Part shown: piece by piece, positions 1 to 11,671 of the stretch
Layout of the letters: every line of letters begins with the position of its first letter
Numbering within the stretch: the first letter of the stretch is position 1
DNA from: Artocarpus heterophyllus
Lineage: Eukaryota; Streptophyta; Magnoliopsida; Rosales; Moraceae
Assembly (NCBI GenBank): GCA_025403435.1
Contig: CM046350.1
Coordinates: 14,331,184-14,395,183 of the forward strand
Reading direction: 5' to 3'
DNA length: 64,000 bases
The notes under the pieces: generated by a model
Told to the model about the DNA's origin: nothing
The model's database searches: none
The model's input: the letters and a program-made list of their open reading frames with translations, nothing else
Translations under genes and position numbers: made by a program

Positions 1-2034
1 ATCACGTATACATAATTCAAAACATGCATCCATAACCTTAATCATCAAAAATATACTTCTGACCTCCATGAATTAAAAATTTAATAACTTAACATTCTCA
101 TATAATTTTAGCACCATACTTGACAGGGGTAAAGTTGATACATAAACATATTACCATGATTTTTCTTTAGTCATAAAAATTACTTAAAGTATCTAAAAAC
201 AAACCATACATTTCAAACATGAAATCTGCCAGCAATAGATAGGCAGCGAACAATCTTAAACTCAGGTCCATTTAAGGCATTTTAAAACCATAGAAAAATC
301 CACAAAAATTAACATATATAGTAGACATATAGAACCCTAAAATACCCAAAAATTGGCTTCAAAAAAAATCGGAGTAGGTCAAAACACACATTTGAAAATC
401 AGTAATAAAACTAACTTAAGTTTGAAAGGCAGTGAGTAATCTTTTGAAAATATTTTCTAACAATTAAAACACATATATTTTAATTTTAAAATTCATACTA
501 ACATCTTATTAAGATACATTACAGTGCCACAAAAATATCCTAATGCCAAATAAAATCGTTTAATCATACAAAAACATCACACAACTAGAATTCAATAATT
601 CACTGATTGAGCAGTTTCAAAACCTAGTCTTAAAGAAAACTCAATAACACATAAAATTTTCATCAAATTATCACCAAACTTTCCAGTTCATAACTTAACA
701 TATACATGAACATATTTGCCAAATTTCGTACATATCAAACTACATTTGCCCCTTGAACTAAAACCACATTTTTATGCAACATAATCAAACAGCAACGTTT
801 TACTGTGAGTGGCAGAGAGTAGAAAATTCGTATCTTAATGTAGAAAAATAAAAATAACGTGAAACTTGGAGGAAAATCACCTAACACATATGTGATAATC
901 ATATTAAAATTTCAGAGCAAAATAAAATTCCTAGATAAAGTTATGGGGGTCGGAAGATAGAGACAAAACAACTTTACCGATCAACATTAATTTGCAGTGA
1001 GTGACATAGAGAAGAAAATTCATATCTCGGTGTAGAAAAATCCAATTGAGGTGAAATTTTGAGCGTTAGTACATAACACATTCATGAGTAACACATAAAA
1101 AACTCAGAGCAAAAGAAATTTTGTAGAAAAAGATATGGCAATCGGATTACAGGGTGTTCAAAATTCCAGAATTACAGAGAAGAGTCTCTTACCTCAAAAA
1201 TTTTCTTCTCAAGCCTCCTTGAATTTAACCCCAACGAAAATTCAATATGTCTTTCAATTATTTGTAGCAATATTAAGGAGAGGAGAGAAGGAGAAACGTG
1301 AAGAGAAGTGAGAGAAGAATAGAGGGAGAGAAAAAATGTCTGAGTGAGAATCACGTAAACGGGACAAATGAGAAGGAATGGTCTAATCTCTCTGTAATAT
1401 TAAAAATAACTTTCTGAAAATAATAGGGGGTCATTCACGTGCATGATGAGAAGTGAAAAAAAAAGGAAAGTCAAAAGAAAAAAAAATTCTCTCTTACCAT
1501 ATATCAAGCTTTCAAAATCGGAAACCATATCAAATCATCCAATCCATCTAAAGTCAAAGGTTTCTTTACCAAAATTAGAGCAATCAATCCAAAAATAAGC
1601 CAATCAATCACAAATCATCATTCAATCATAACCAATCATCGAAATTATCTCTATCACAAATTTTGGAGAGATCGCTGCTGATTGCTCGTCAGCCATCTTC
1701 GGCCTGCCGACTACACAGTTCGGCCTTCCGAAGGCATGGAGTCTGGCCTGCCGATGAAATTGCACCGGCTTGCCGTTCCATGAGGACAATTCAGCCTACC
1801 GAACTTGAAGGTTCGGCCTGCCGAACTGCCATATTTAAAACATTAAATAAATTGTTAAACATACTACATAAATGACATGAACACATTGAACACATCAATT
1901 CCACGTGGCCGTCACCTATCATAATACTTAACATAAAATAGTTAGTAATATCATAACACATATTAATATAGAAATTATTTAACGTCAATATTCATTTAAC
2001 CTAATCCATTACATAGAAATTGGCGGGTGTTACA
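1..2034 (-). mobile_element. Gypsy-type LTR, family A/B/C, copy A (truncated by window edge)
   Basis: Read on the minus strand, the sequence starts at 2034 with TGTAACACCCGCC, a common start for plant Gypsy LTRs. It runs off the left edge of the window. It matches copy B (49,933 onward, plus strand) and copy C (62,642-64,000, minus strand) over shared blocks, including the CT-rich presumed 5' leader near 1200-1350 and the block around 700-1100. Copy A begins exactly where segmental copy 1 loses alignment with copy 2 (17,260), so it inserted into the Athila-like gag remnant there. The 5 bp at 2035-2039 (GTTCC) would be one half of its target duplication; the other half is outside the window. 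No gag or pol is present. Confidence 0.75.
1698..1826. repeat. Palindromic CGGCMKGCCG motif array in LTR A
   Basis: About six variants of the 14-bp near-palindrome TTCGGCCTGCCGAA occur at 18-30 bp spacing, some with one or two substitutions (for example TTCGGCCTTCCGAA). The array lies about 210-340 bp from the LTR start. It is conspicuously GC- and CpG-rich in an AT-rich setting. Confidence 0.8.
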
Positions 2035-2836
2035 GTTCCTTCTATTATTCATCTAATAATCAAATTTGGCCATGTCTTCTGTCATGAAACAGGCTTCGTT
2101 TATCGCTTGTTAGTAACAGGTGGTGGTACCATCTCTCCTCTCTACCCAATTTAATGTTTTAGGATTTAATCTATCTATGAAATTGCTAACAGATATTCCC
2201 CAAAAAGACCACAGTGAAGGTACCTATCTAGCAAGTCTTTATATCTTTATCAAGCACTATAAAACAGTTCCAATTGTTTTTGAGAAAAACTTGCAGCAAA
2301 ATGTAGAAGAATTTCCCAAAATATTTTTTAATATTTTTTAATCTTATTTTTTATTTTTTATTTTTATGTATTTTAATTTTTGAAATTCCTTAAAAAATTT
2401 TCAAGTCAAATAATTCTCATAATCAGATCTCAAATTGTTGGGGACTCACACCAGACATACTTATGATTCTAACTTTCTAAGGCAAGGGTTTTACCCTTGT
2501 GCTCATGGGATCGAGTTCCACTAGTGGGCCTTTTTGATAGAATCTAATAAATTTTGCAATCACCTAAACTTGCAAAACAAAAGATAAGATGCTAATCTTT
2601 TCTTTATTTGAAACAAAAAAAAAAGTAGTGAGTAAAAAGCATCCGTATCCTTTTTTATTTTTAATTTTTGATTTTTTTATTTTTTTGAATAGTGACATGA
2701 ATAGTAAATGCGAATAATACCCTACGTAAGTAGTAACTTATTTATCTAGATAATAACAATATTTATAAGATAGGATAGAGTACTTACCAACAATCCAACA
2801 AAGTAACGGCACCTGCTTGGCAACGGCGTCAACTTT
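2035..2836 (-). pseudogene. Athila-like Gypsy remnant: gag fragment and leader, copy 1
   Basis: This is the paralogue of 17,260-18,081. On the minus strand it contains eroded gag sequence (about 2035-2330) followed upstream by the leader. Next to the LTR end lies a degenerate primer-binding segment near 2815-2832, which resembles the GGCGCCGTTGCC core used by Athila and Tat Gypsy elements. The frame is broken and no useful open frame remains. Confidence 0.6.
2435..2530 (+). other. tRNA-like sequence with Pol III box B resemblance, copy 1
   Basis: The 5-bp arms CAAGG and CCTTG enclose a 7-nt loop, as in an anticodon arm. They are followed by GGATCGAGTTCC, close to the box B consensus GGTTCGANNCC. 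No convincing D arm or box A was found upstream. It is duplicated at 17,660-17,755. It may be a tRNA or SINE relic in the retroelement leader, and is probably not a functional tRNA. Confidence 0.3.
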
Positions 2837-4555
2837 TGATATATCGCCTAAAATGTTTCTTTAAACGCAGATGTTTGTAGCATAGAAAAGGTTGTCGTAT
2901 CCACAGGGAGGTGGGTATTTGAAAGATTGATAATTTCATGGTTTACAAAAGAAAGGGATTTTTCAAAACAAAACTTAGTAGAAAACAAATATTGTTAACA
3001 AATTTTGCAATAAGATTTTTAAAACATAAAATTAAAACAGTAAAGCTTTGAGAATCCCTTATATGTTTTGTAACTGATATGAAATTTATTTCTAATTATA
3101 AATTATCTAAGATATTTGATTTATTAAATCTTTTCCCACTAAAAAAAAGCACAATTACTATTTCTATAAGTCAGCCTAAAGTGACGATATAGCAAGCTAT
3201 AATGCAATAAGGGTTTTCTGATAAAAAAAAGTAGCAAAATAACTACTTCTCACTACTAATTGGGTGCACTTATAATAAAAATTATAACTGCAGCCACTAC
3301 AATTATAATTAACATAATTTTAAGATAGAAAAGATAATAACAAAACAAAATTGTTGTATTTAAATGGAATAAATTTTTGTGTTAATTTTGGCAGAACCTC
3401 GTCTTATGAAACATCTAAAAATCGACAATATAACAAGTCATACTGCCGTAAAAGATAGTCCATAAAATTAAGCATTATTTCATTATTATTAATATTAATT
3501 ATGCAATACAATTAAATTACATAAAGAATGCATGACTGAATTTATGTAAAAACGGCCAACATAACAACATTAACAATAATTATTATATACATGAAAAATA
3601 TAATTTATTCCGTAAAAATATAAACGTTACAACAAGATATAGGGTTAAAAACCATACCAGAGTTTTATGTATACAAAATCATTTCTCTGCCTCACCAAAC
3701 TCTTTATACTAATTTAGGCAATATTTTATTATTTAAGGTGGGGTTGGAGGAATGCTCTAGTTGCATCTCCTCTAGAAAGGAGGATTGTTGAGCTTAAGGC
3801 TCAGCTATAAAAAAATTAAATAAAAAAAAGAGAACTTCAGTTGTCTAAAATGAAGGGAGGGGGCTAATATTTATGGTAATAAAATTTTATTATTTATATT
3901 TATTTTATTAATATTTTATTTATTATTTTATTATATATTTGTTTAATTGTCATGATTCTATCAACTTGCAAATTCAACTTGCAACGCAAGTTGCAAATTT
4001 TTTTTGCTGATGTCGTGCTAATGCAATGTGATGCGGGCAATATTTGTATTTGTTGTTCTTTTTTATCCATTTTTGTGTTGTTTTGCTCTCAAATTTCAAA
4101 TCTAAAATTAACAAATACACTAGAATTAATTATTTTACAAACATAATATTTACAATGATTTTTAAAACTAAAAACGCACAAAAAACTTACTAATATAAAA
4201 ATATGGCATAGAGTTAATTTGGTTATACTAAACTTAAGACATAAAAATAATTTTTGAAATTACTAAAAATATATTACAACATATTTGTAAACTCAAAATA
4301 CACTATAAAACTTATTAAGATTGCAAATAAAATGACAAAGTAAAAATTAGCAGCTTTTACTTATTGGACACGGAACAAATATTTAACACATAGAAAGAAC
4401 TTTAAAAATTATAAAAATATACTTAAACATAAAAACACACTAAAAACACATATTTAAATACATTTTAACACTAAGAATCAAAAACAATATAAAACACAAA
4501 AATACTATTAATTATAAGATTTAGCAAGAAATAAAAGTATAAATAAATAATTTTA
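2837..4555 (-). mobile_element. Athila-like LTR, copy 1 (left boundary approximate)
   Basis: The minus-strand LTR ends in ATATCA at 2837, directly before the primer-binding region. It is AT-rich and matches 18,082-18,677 plus 21,305-22,435 in the second segmental copy, where a solo LTR splits it. The outer boundary is uncertain and is placed where the FAR1-like fragment begins. No second LTR copy is recognisable in the window. Confidence 0.5.
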
Positions 4556-4559
4556 CCAT

Positions 4560-4925
4560 TATAACATCTACATTTTTAGAGTTTCATCTATGGTTTACAC
4601 CAACAAACATAACTAAATGCCTATCTTCTTTATTTGTTTCGATAAGTAGTGTCAAAGCAAACTACATCACCAAAGCAGCAGTAATCAAGTTTCATTCTTC
4701 CATCTGCCCAAAAAATATTGGTCAACATCTCGTTCTTATCAACTTGTAAAGCACACATAAAGTTGGGATCTTCTGATTGTATTTGTCGAAGAGACTCAAA
4801 AATACCACCATATCTCCGAACTTCATTGGAATTGTTCTTTTAGTCCTCAAATAATTTTTGTAGTCAATGATATCAAATTCAAGATTTTCACATCTCCTTG
4901 ATCTCCTTGCCATCAGTTCCAAGCT
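4560..4925 (-). pseudogene. FAR1-RELATED SEQUENCE / MULE transposase-domain fragment, copy 1
   Basis: The minus strand encodes KNYLRTKRTIPMKFGD and, in another frame, NIFWADGRMKLDYCCFGDVV followed by CFDTTYR and FVGVNH. This is the order at the start of the MULE transposase domain in plant FAR1/FHY3-family proteins, which derive from Mutator transposases. A frameshift separates the two parts and stops follow. The N-terminal FAR1 DNA-binding domain, the rest of the transposase and the SWIM zinc finger are absent. The second copy (22,438-22,800) has different lesions, so it is a decayed fragment that was duplicated with the segment. It could come from a Mutator-like transposon or from a FAR1-related host gene. 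Confidence 0.7.
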
Positions 4926-4929
4926 TGAT

Positions 4930-5737
4930 TTCGGAGCAATTCTTGAACGCTCAACCCCATAATAGTGGGAGGTCGTTCATGTAGGGACTAACCTAGGAGA
5001 AAATGCAGGGCGGAGGGGAGACGTATCAACTGCAGTGACTGAAGGGATGTGGGTCAGTGGATTTCTAGGCCGGTAAGGTCACGGGAAGGTGCTTTTGGCG
5101 AGTAGCTGTGGCACCCTAGGATGGGACATCCCGGCGGAACCGCAAATGCCGACAGATTGGGGTGGCTAGGGAACTCAAGCAAGGGGAGAGAGGAAACTTA
5201 CGGAGAAGAGGGTGTCGACGACGACCTAGATCCGAATGGGGTAAGGGAGCGACGACAGAGGCAGCATGGATCTAGAGATGACGGAGGGGAGATTAGGCCA
5301 ACCCACAGCAACGGCGGCTGTGGCGGACTACAATCTGCTTTGGATTTACTCGTTTGTCCTTTACTTTTGTTTGTAGTTTTTTTGGGTTTCGTGTGACGTT
5401 TATTTTGTAACAAAGGAGGTAGTTTCCCTACATTCTAATCGTATCTCTCCTCCACATGTTAAGAGCGCAAGGTATTTAGATGTTTGATTAGACGATTGTC
5501 TAAGCCTTATTGTATATACCCTCGACAAGAGAGGTTTGATTTGGGATCATTCGGGATTAGAATGTGGCAAAATGTGACAAAATCATGTTATGAGAGCCAC
5601 GCACGAGCCAAGATGCAGTTTAACTGCCTAGTTGTGTGAGTGGCACCCGTGTCTTGACTTTGGTTTTGTGCTCTATTGTTGCCCATAATGGCCTTTAATT
5701 GAAGTTTTAATAACCAGTAATTAAAAAAAAAAAAAAA
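4930..5737 (+). mobile_element. Probable A-tailed retroposon 3' end, copy 1
   Basis: This is a GC-richer segment followed by about 300 bp resembling a 3' UTR (TTTGGTTTTGTGCTCTATTG, then a T-rich stretch) that ends in an A tract at 5723-5737. The copy at 22,800-23,644 also ends in a long A tract. A terminal A tract on both paralogues suggests a 5'-truncated LINE or a retroposed transcript, but no reverse transcriptase or endonuclease sequence is visible. A 91-codon open frame at 5121-5396 is not preserved in copy 2. Confidence 0.4.
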
Positions 5738-6197
5738 GAAATGTGACAATTCGAAAAAAAATTTCGTTAAAGAAATTGAGTTATGATATCTAAAAAAACT
5801 TGAGTTCAAACTAAAACTGATTTGTGTTGAAATTCAAAAAAAAAAAACTAAAATAAAAAAGATTTGGATCATTCTCCACTTCGTTGCATGCTAATCTACA
5901 ATTCATTTTGTATGCTATCACTGACTTATGGAGTACAAAAGCTTCCGAAGGGTATAATGTTTGTGAAGATGTTGTGTCTTATAAGTTTTAACATCTCCCA
6001 ATAAATTTACATATAAAAAATATTTTTAAAGCAGAAATCATATTATTTGCAATTAGTTTATAAATTTAAGGAATTTAGAATGAACATTTACAGTGATTTT
6101 GATTAAATAATTAATGTAAAGCCCTTTAGAAAAGAGAAACATAATTACATAAGACTGACTTTTAATTGGACGGGTATACACATAAATAAAATGACAA
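5738..6197. other. Intergenic, nothing recognised
   Basis: AT-rich DNA shared with 23,645-24,012 in the other segmental copy. It contains oligo-A runs and no coding or structural signal that I can support. Confidence 0.6.
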
Positions 6198-7090
6198 GGT
6201 ACACCCATGGATGAAAATATTGGTATTGTTAGAAATATCGGTACTTTAATTTCATCGAAATTTTAGTGAAAATATCGATACCGGTGAAAATTTCAATAAA
6301 AATTACAAAAAATTTATATAAAATATATCTCTAGTATTTTAAGACTCAAAAAACATTCAAAAGAAACATAAATAAACATGATTTATATAACAAACTTCAT
6401 ACATATTAGATTTGTTAATACCAAAAAGAAGTTCTATGAGACTTAAATATGATTGATACTCTATTGATTCAAAAAATATTGGTACCATGACATGTTATTT
6501 AAGTAGTGTTGAACATAATTATGAATATGCCACATGTAGGTTTGTTGACCTCTTCTTACTATATTTTTATAAATGAAAAACTATGAATTATCCTAATTGT
6601 TTGCCTAGGATGGTGGTGGTTTGCTTGGATGATGATAATTAAAAATTCTATAATCAACATAGTTTCCAAAATCTTGATTGTATAAATAATAAGTATGAGA
6701 AGCCTTATTGGACGAGCTGCCATTGAACTGATGAAAATATTATCTTCATCTGATCATGTTATCATTCTTAATGTGCATAAGAAAAATAAATATCTATTCA
6801 TCGAAAGTATAAAATGCTGATAAATTATTTAATAGAAAAAATTCATTCAAAATTGTAATTTCTGACGTTACCGAAATTTGGTCGAAATTTCCATAATATG
6901 TATAGAAATTTTGTACAAAATATACTACAGATTCTTGGATATTAATATTTTTACTGATATTTACTGATTTTTTTGATTTTTTTTGCCAAAATCGATATTA
7001 CAATGAAAATGTATTTTGGTACTTTGAAATTTCCAAAATTTCTACCAAAATTTTCAAAATTTTATCGATATTTATATCTATGGGTACACC
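6198..7090. mobile_element. AT-rich foldback element, copy 1
   Basis: The ends form an imperfect inverted repeat: GGTACACCCATGGATGAAAA at the left against GGTGTACCCATAGATATAAA read from the right. Further inward the arms are rich in ATCGATA, GGTAC and AATTTTC words on both strands. The paralogue is at 24,013-24,829. The structure suggests a non-autonomous DNA transposon. No target duplication could be confirmed because both copies are filled. Confidence 0.45.
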
Positions 7091-7124
7091 CAGTCTAATG
7101 AATAATTCCTTTTTGTCGCATACG

Positions 7125-7440
7125 CTCTCGTTGAAATGTTGTGGGGAGAAGACTTGACTAGACAGCGTTGACGTATACTTTTACAATATATGCATTTTTT
7201 ATTTTCTTCTTGTTTTCCACAAACGTGAAATGCAATTTTGCTTATTCCATGTTCACATGTAAAGAAAATGAGAATGTTGAAAATTCTGTATTCACAAAAA
7301 TGAAAGAATTATTTATAAAGCACGTTCTTACTAGTCCCTGTGCCAAAATGAGCCAAATATCCGTATCCACGGCCAACAATATTTCCTATCCCTTGTGTCT
7401 TCAAGTTTAGAAAAATTATTTTACTTAGTCCATTTCGTAA
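7125..7440. promoter_or_regulatory. Array flank block with TTGACT and TTGACG motifs, unit 1
   Basis: This block recurs at 24,861-25,205, 31,141-31,500 and 32,869-33,230, which marks it as part of the ancestral CRK array unit. Here it holds TTGACT (7154-7159, a W-box core bound by WRKY factors) and TTGACG (7168-7173, which includes the TGACG core bound by TGA bZIP factors), 14 bp apart. CRK genes are commonly induced by salicylic acid and pathogens through such sites. That this block is regulatory is inference. It lies about 0.8 kb beyond the 3' end of CRK1. Confidence 0.4.
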
Positions 7441-7859
7441 TCACAAAATTCTTCATCGAATATTAAACTTCATGTAAAATTAGTATATTATTTGACCACA
7501 TATAGTGAATTGCGCCTCAACTTGTTTTTGGTATCTCAAATGCAGCATACAGTAACCACCAAGGTGGAAGTCTATGGTATTGGACTTACATTCGAATAGT
7601 TTGCTAGATGTACAAGAGGTCTCAAGTTCAAGTATAAGGAGAAGTACTGCTTGAAACTATTTTGCAGGTTACTGGCTCAATGTTTATTAGCCATTTGTGA
7701 GATTAAGTGATATGCTTTGTCATCTATTAATATCACAAATAGTTATGGCTCAAAATGAATATTGCTCAGCGTGTGGGAGCCCCTTTGGTCATGCCTAAGG
7801 TGTAGTTTACACTGGCTAAGCAAGGCCTAGAATATTACAAGTAGTCATGGCTCATGCTA

Positions 7860-7900
<41 letters not shown>

Positions 7901-8250
7901 GCACTTTAATAAGGCCACTTAGTTTTCATAAACGAATCTATGCAAGAGAATCGAAAATTCTTCTCTTTAAAAGGTCCCAAAAATTATTTCTCCCGAGTAA
8001 GACTAAATTCTTAAGAATTCTTAAGTATAGCAACTAAGCATAATTTATATATCTTTAACAAAACTTTATTCCAAGGCCATTGCAAACTGAAGGACACAAA
8101 GGATCCAGCTGAGTTGTACTTGTACTATAAGGACCATTCTATGCTCCAAAAATTAATAAAAACAACATGCCCAAAGTGAAAATTCATATTTCACTTTCCT
8201 TAATAAAAGCACGAGATAAATTAAAGAGAGGGCTCAAGTCCCAAACAATA
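7441..8250. other. 3' flank of CRK1
   Basis: This flank is conserved with 25,206-25,965 downstream of CRK2 and, in part, with 31,720-31,885 and 33,260-33,410 where no gene follows. It probably includes the CRK1 3' UTR. I could not place a polyadenylation site. Confidence 0.5.
7862..7897. repeat. (TA)n microsatellite
   Basis: An uninterrupted run of TA dinucleotides about 36 bp long. At the paralogous place in copy 2 (25,643-25,679) it is a compound TA-TG repeat. Confidence 0.95.
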
Positions 8251-11200
8251 CTAGCGAGGATAGACTTCAGAAATTGATGCCTCATTTGCTGAACCTTGAA
8301 CATAATCCCTCCTGGAACCTGAAACATTAGATGCTAACGGCATGTCTGGTCCAACTGTTGTACGAATAAAGAATGCTGGTTTTGAAGGCACTGCAAGAGT
8401 GTGAGAAAGACTGTTAAGCATGAGAGCAACTGAATTCAAGGTTGGTCTTTCGGTTATAGTTTCTTGTACGCACAACAATCCAATATCTATGAATCTCATT
8501 ATTTTAGAGGTTGAACCAGCTGAAATTGTGGGATCTATAAGATCGGAAGCCGTTCCCTCTTTCCAGCTTTCCCATGCCTGTAATGTTAATGTGAGAAAAA
8601 GGATTATTAGACCTCATTTGAATAATTCTTTGGATTGAGTTGGCTAATTGTAGATGCATAAACACGATGTAAATTAAAGATATATTTGTGCTTACATAGG
8701 CCAAAAGGTCCTCCAATTCTTCTCCAACACGAAAACAACTAATATTCTGTCCACACACTGTCTCCAGAAGTAACACTCCAAAACTATACACATAAGACTT
8801 AACCGAGAATTGCCCATGCATTGCATATTCTGGAGCCATATATCCACTGAAAACAAATTAAATAAATTTTATTACCATCAGCGTAGCACTAAAGATTACA
8901 AATTCCACACATACACATTGCTTCTGGTTAAATCTCTTAAGTCCGCAACTGACTTCTGATGATTGCACAAATTAAGTAACACAAGATATGATGTAGAACA
9001 TATTATACTTACTAGGTCCCCACAATTTGACTTGTATTGCCTTGAGTTTGATAAGCTACAAACAATCTTGCCATTCCAAAGTCTGAAATCTTGGGGTTCA
9101 TTTCTTCAGCTAATAAAATGTTACTAGCTTTAAGGTCACAGTGAATAATTTTTAAACGAAAATCTTCATGAAGATAAAGTAGGCCACAAACAATGCCATG
9201 GACAATTTTGACACGTATATCCCATTGTAATTCTGCACGCTTGGTTGGATCTACATGTTCATACAAGTATATAGTTGTTAGAATAATTAATAATGTGCTC
9301 CTAAAATTAAATGTATACATCTTTGTTGTAATATATATAATAACGATAAGGGCTCTATAGATTTTTTAATTCTACAAATTTAAGGAGAACTTATAGGCTA
9401 AGCTAACCTTCAGCTTATGTTCTTAGCTGCATTTAGACACGATTCCAATTAAAGAAATAGTTATAAAATAATAATCAAACATGTATATGTATATACCAAA
9501 TATGAATCTATCAAGACTTGAATTGGGCACGTATTCATAAATGAGAAGTCTTTCCTTTTCCTCCAAGCAAAAGCCTAGGAGTCTGACTAAATTCCGGTGT
9601 TGAAGCTTAGCAACTAACAGAACTTCATTTTTAAACTCTTGATCACCCTGACCGGAAAACTTGGAAAGCCTTTTCACGGCAACATATTGTCCATTGGTTA
9701 GTCTACCCTGAAAAATACATAGTTATAGTTTGAAGAGAGAACAAGTCGAGCCAACAATCAAGGCATATTTAATTGTAGGTTTTTGACAAATTAAAATGAT
9801 GCATGACTCTTTCGTCAATACAACATTTTTAACCTTATAAACCGCTCCAAATCCACCTTGTCCAAGCTTGTTTTCTTCGGAAAAGTCATCTGTAGCAGAT
9901 CTTAGAGTGCCAAAGTCATAGAGCAAAGATTCCGCCCGTCTAATTTCATCGGAATCTGCTACATATGAGGAGTACGAGTAATTTGATAATGAGGTTCGAC
10001 AAGAATAAACCAATGCAGCTGGAATGAATATTGTTTATTTATTTCGACAGAATTATTCTTATACGGGCAGCTAATTTTTCTTTTCACTCAATTTATCCAT
10101 CTGTGCTAAAAATTACAAAATTTCTTTTGAATTTGAAAAACTTATTGAATAAAAAATATACAAGAAAGACTGAAATATATTATAAAGCCTATTTGAAAAT
10201 ATATAAAATAAAAAAAATTAAAACAAGAACTTTCAATAAAACATAAAATTTCAATAAAAGATCTTAAATTTTATGTTTTAACGTTTCTAATATTTTTTTT
10301 AAGAAATATCTTTGAAGTAATGACATATCTTTCATAAATACTTTCAGTCTAATTAAGAATATCTTAATTTTTTTCTCTTGTTTTTTTGTATCCTCAAAGT
10401 TTTCTAGTAATGAAATTGAAAAATTAGGTTTCAAATTCAAAAGATACTTTGTAATTTTTCAACAACAAAAAGATAATTTTCCAAAAAAAATTAAACCATG
10501 ATGTATATTTGCGAAATTACATCTAACCATACTAATATATCATGCTACCCACTGCCAAAAGAGGAAATCAATCAGACACAGCAACAAATTACCAAATCTA
10601 ACTTACTTCTAAGTTTTTCTTGTCCAGGCTTCCTCAGCTTCAAGGAAATGCGTATGCAGATAAGCGTCATTGCGACAATAACGGTCGGAACAACAACAGC
10701 AACAACTATAGTTCTTGTTTTACTGTTTCCTGCAAAATTAGCCAGGTCAAGTGTAGTGTTTTTATCAATTAGCAGCAGTAAGACGGCCAAATTGCATTTG
10801 CTAATTTTGCGAGGATTTGTCTTGTAGAAAGCAAGGAATAGACCTGCACAATACCTCTTTTAGATATAGTAGGCAGTTCCACTGAATCTGTATCGTTAGA
10901 TTGGTAGAAAGGATCCGATTCATACCTAAGATTGCAACTGGGTTTAAGAACTCTTCCCCCTTGCTTTCGTTCACAACATCGCGGAAGCCACTCGATAGCC
11001 TCTTGAAGGCAATCACTGCATTCCTTCTTGCTCAAATCCGGGGTGCATTGAAGAAGTGCATATATGGGTGCAGCGTTCGGCACCGTTGTTTTTCCATGAG
11101 CATACTTTCTTAGAGAATCACCCGATGCAGCTTCAGTTACTAAGTAATCCAACAAGGCGTTCAACTTCTGTTTGAACGGCTGTGCATCTAATCTTTCAAG

Positions 11201-11671
11201 ATGGCTTGAGACCGCGATACTCGGTTCGTCTTCCTCGACCCAAAAAATAGAGTCGTTGGAGCTGTAACGGAGCATACAACGCTCGTTCCATAAAATCGCC
11301 TCCTTCTTGTTGGGACACTCTTCCATCAGCTTATAACTAGAATCATTTAAGCAACTCCGGCACTTGTCTGCTGTGAGGTCTCCTCTGCATAGGGCTATCA
11401 CGTTTACTTTATCGGAATTTTGTCCCAAAGAAGTGTTGTAAAACCCGCTGAAGTTTTGGTTGTCGGATGGCGATGAAGATATGGAGGTTAGAAGTTTGTC
11501 GAGATTTCCTTTGTAGGTGCTGTTGGCACTGTAATCACCGATATTGGAACAGACCCAACAGTGGTCAGCGAAGGGCAAACAGGATGGCTCGGCAAGGCTG
11601 GAAGAGATCATCATGAGATGGTGAATGAAAATTGGAAGAATGAAGATCATTAGTACTCTTGAGGAACTCAT
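8251..11671 (-). CDS. Cysteine-rich receptor-like kinase (DUF26 RLK), CRK1; likely catalytically impaired
   Basis: Seven exons, each with GT-AG borders: 11671-10855, 10729-10607, 9955-9834, 9707-9497, 9250-9013, 8846-8696 and 8577-8251. They sum to 1989 nt in one frame (662 residues plus stop), the usual CRK length and exon pattern. The start at 11671 begins a signal peptide ([10 protein letters not shown], cleavage near 27) and matches the start of CRK2. Two DUF26 (Gnk2) domains follow, each with C-X8-C-X2-C (first at residues 95-107, second [13 protein letters not shown]). Exon 2 encodes the transmembrane helix (about 279-300). In the kinase, GQGGFG is at 345-350, the VAVK lysine at 366, Asp463, DFG at 481-483 and APE at 508-510. 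HRD has become HCD (Cys462) and DVYSFG has become YVYSFG (Tyr522), which argues for weak or no kinase activity. It is a plasma-membrane receptor by family. Its ligand is unknown. Confidence 0.9.

Noticed and set aside
5121..5396. 91-codon open frame on the plus strand
   Set aside because: It is not maintained in the paralogous segment (22,980-23,270), has low-complexity Gly/Arg/Asp composition, and lies in the probable retroposon end.
10498..10827. 109-codon plus-strand frame
   Set aside because: It is antisense to the transmembrane exon and flanking introns of CRK1.
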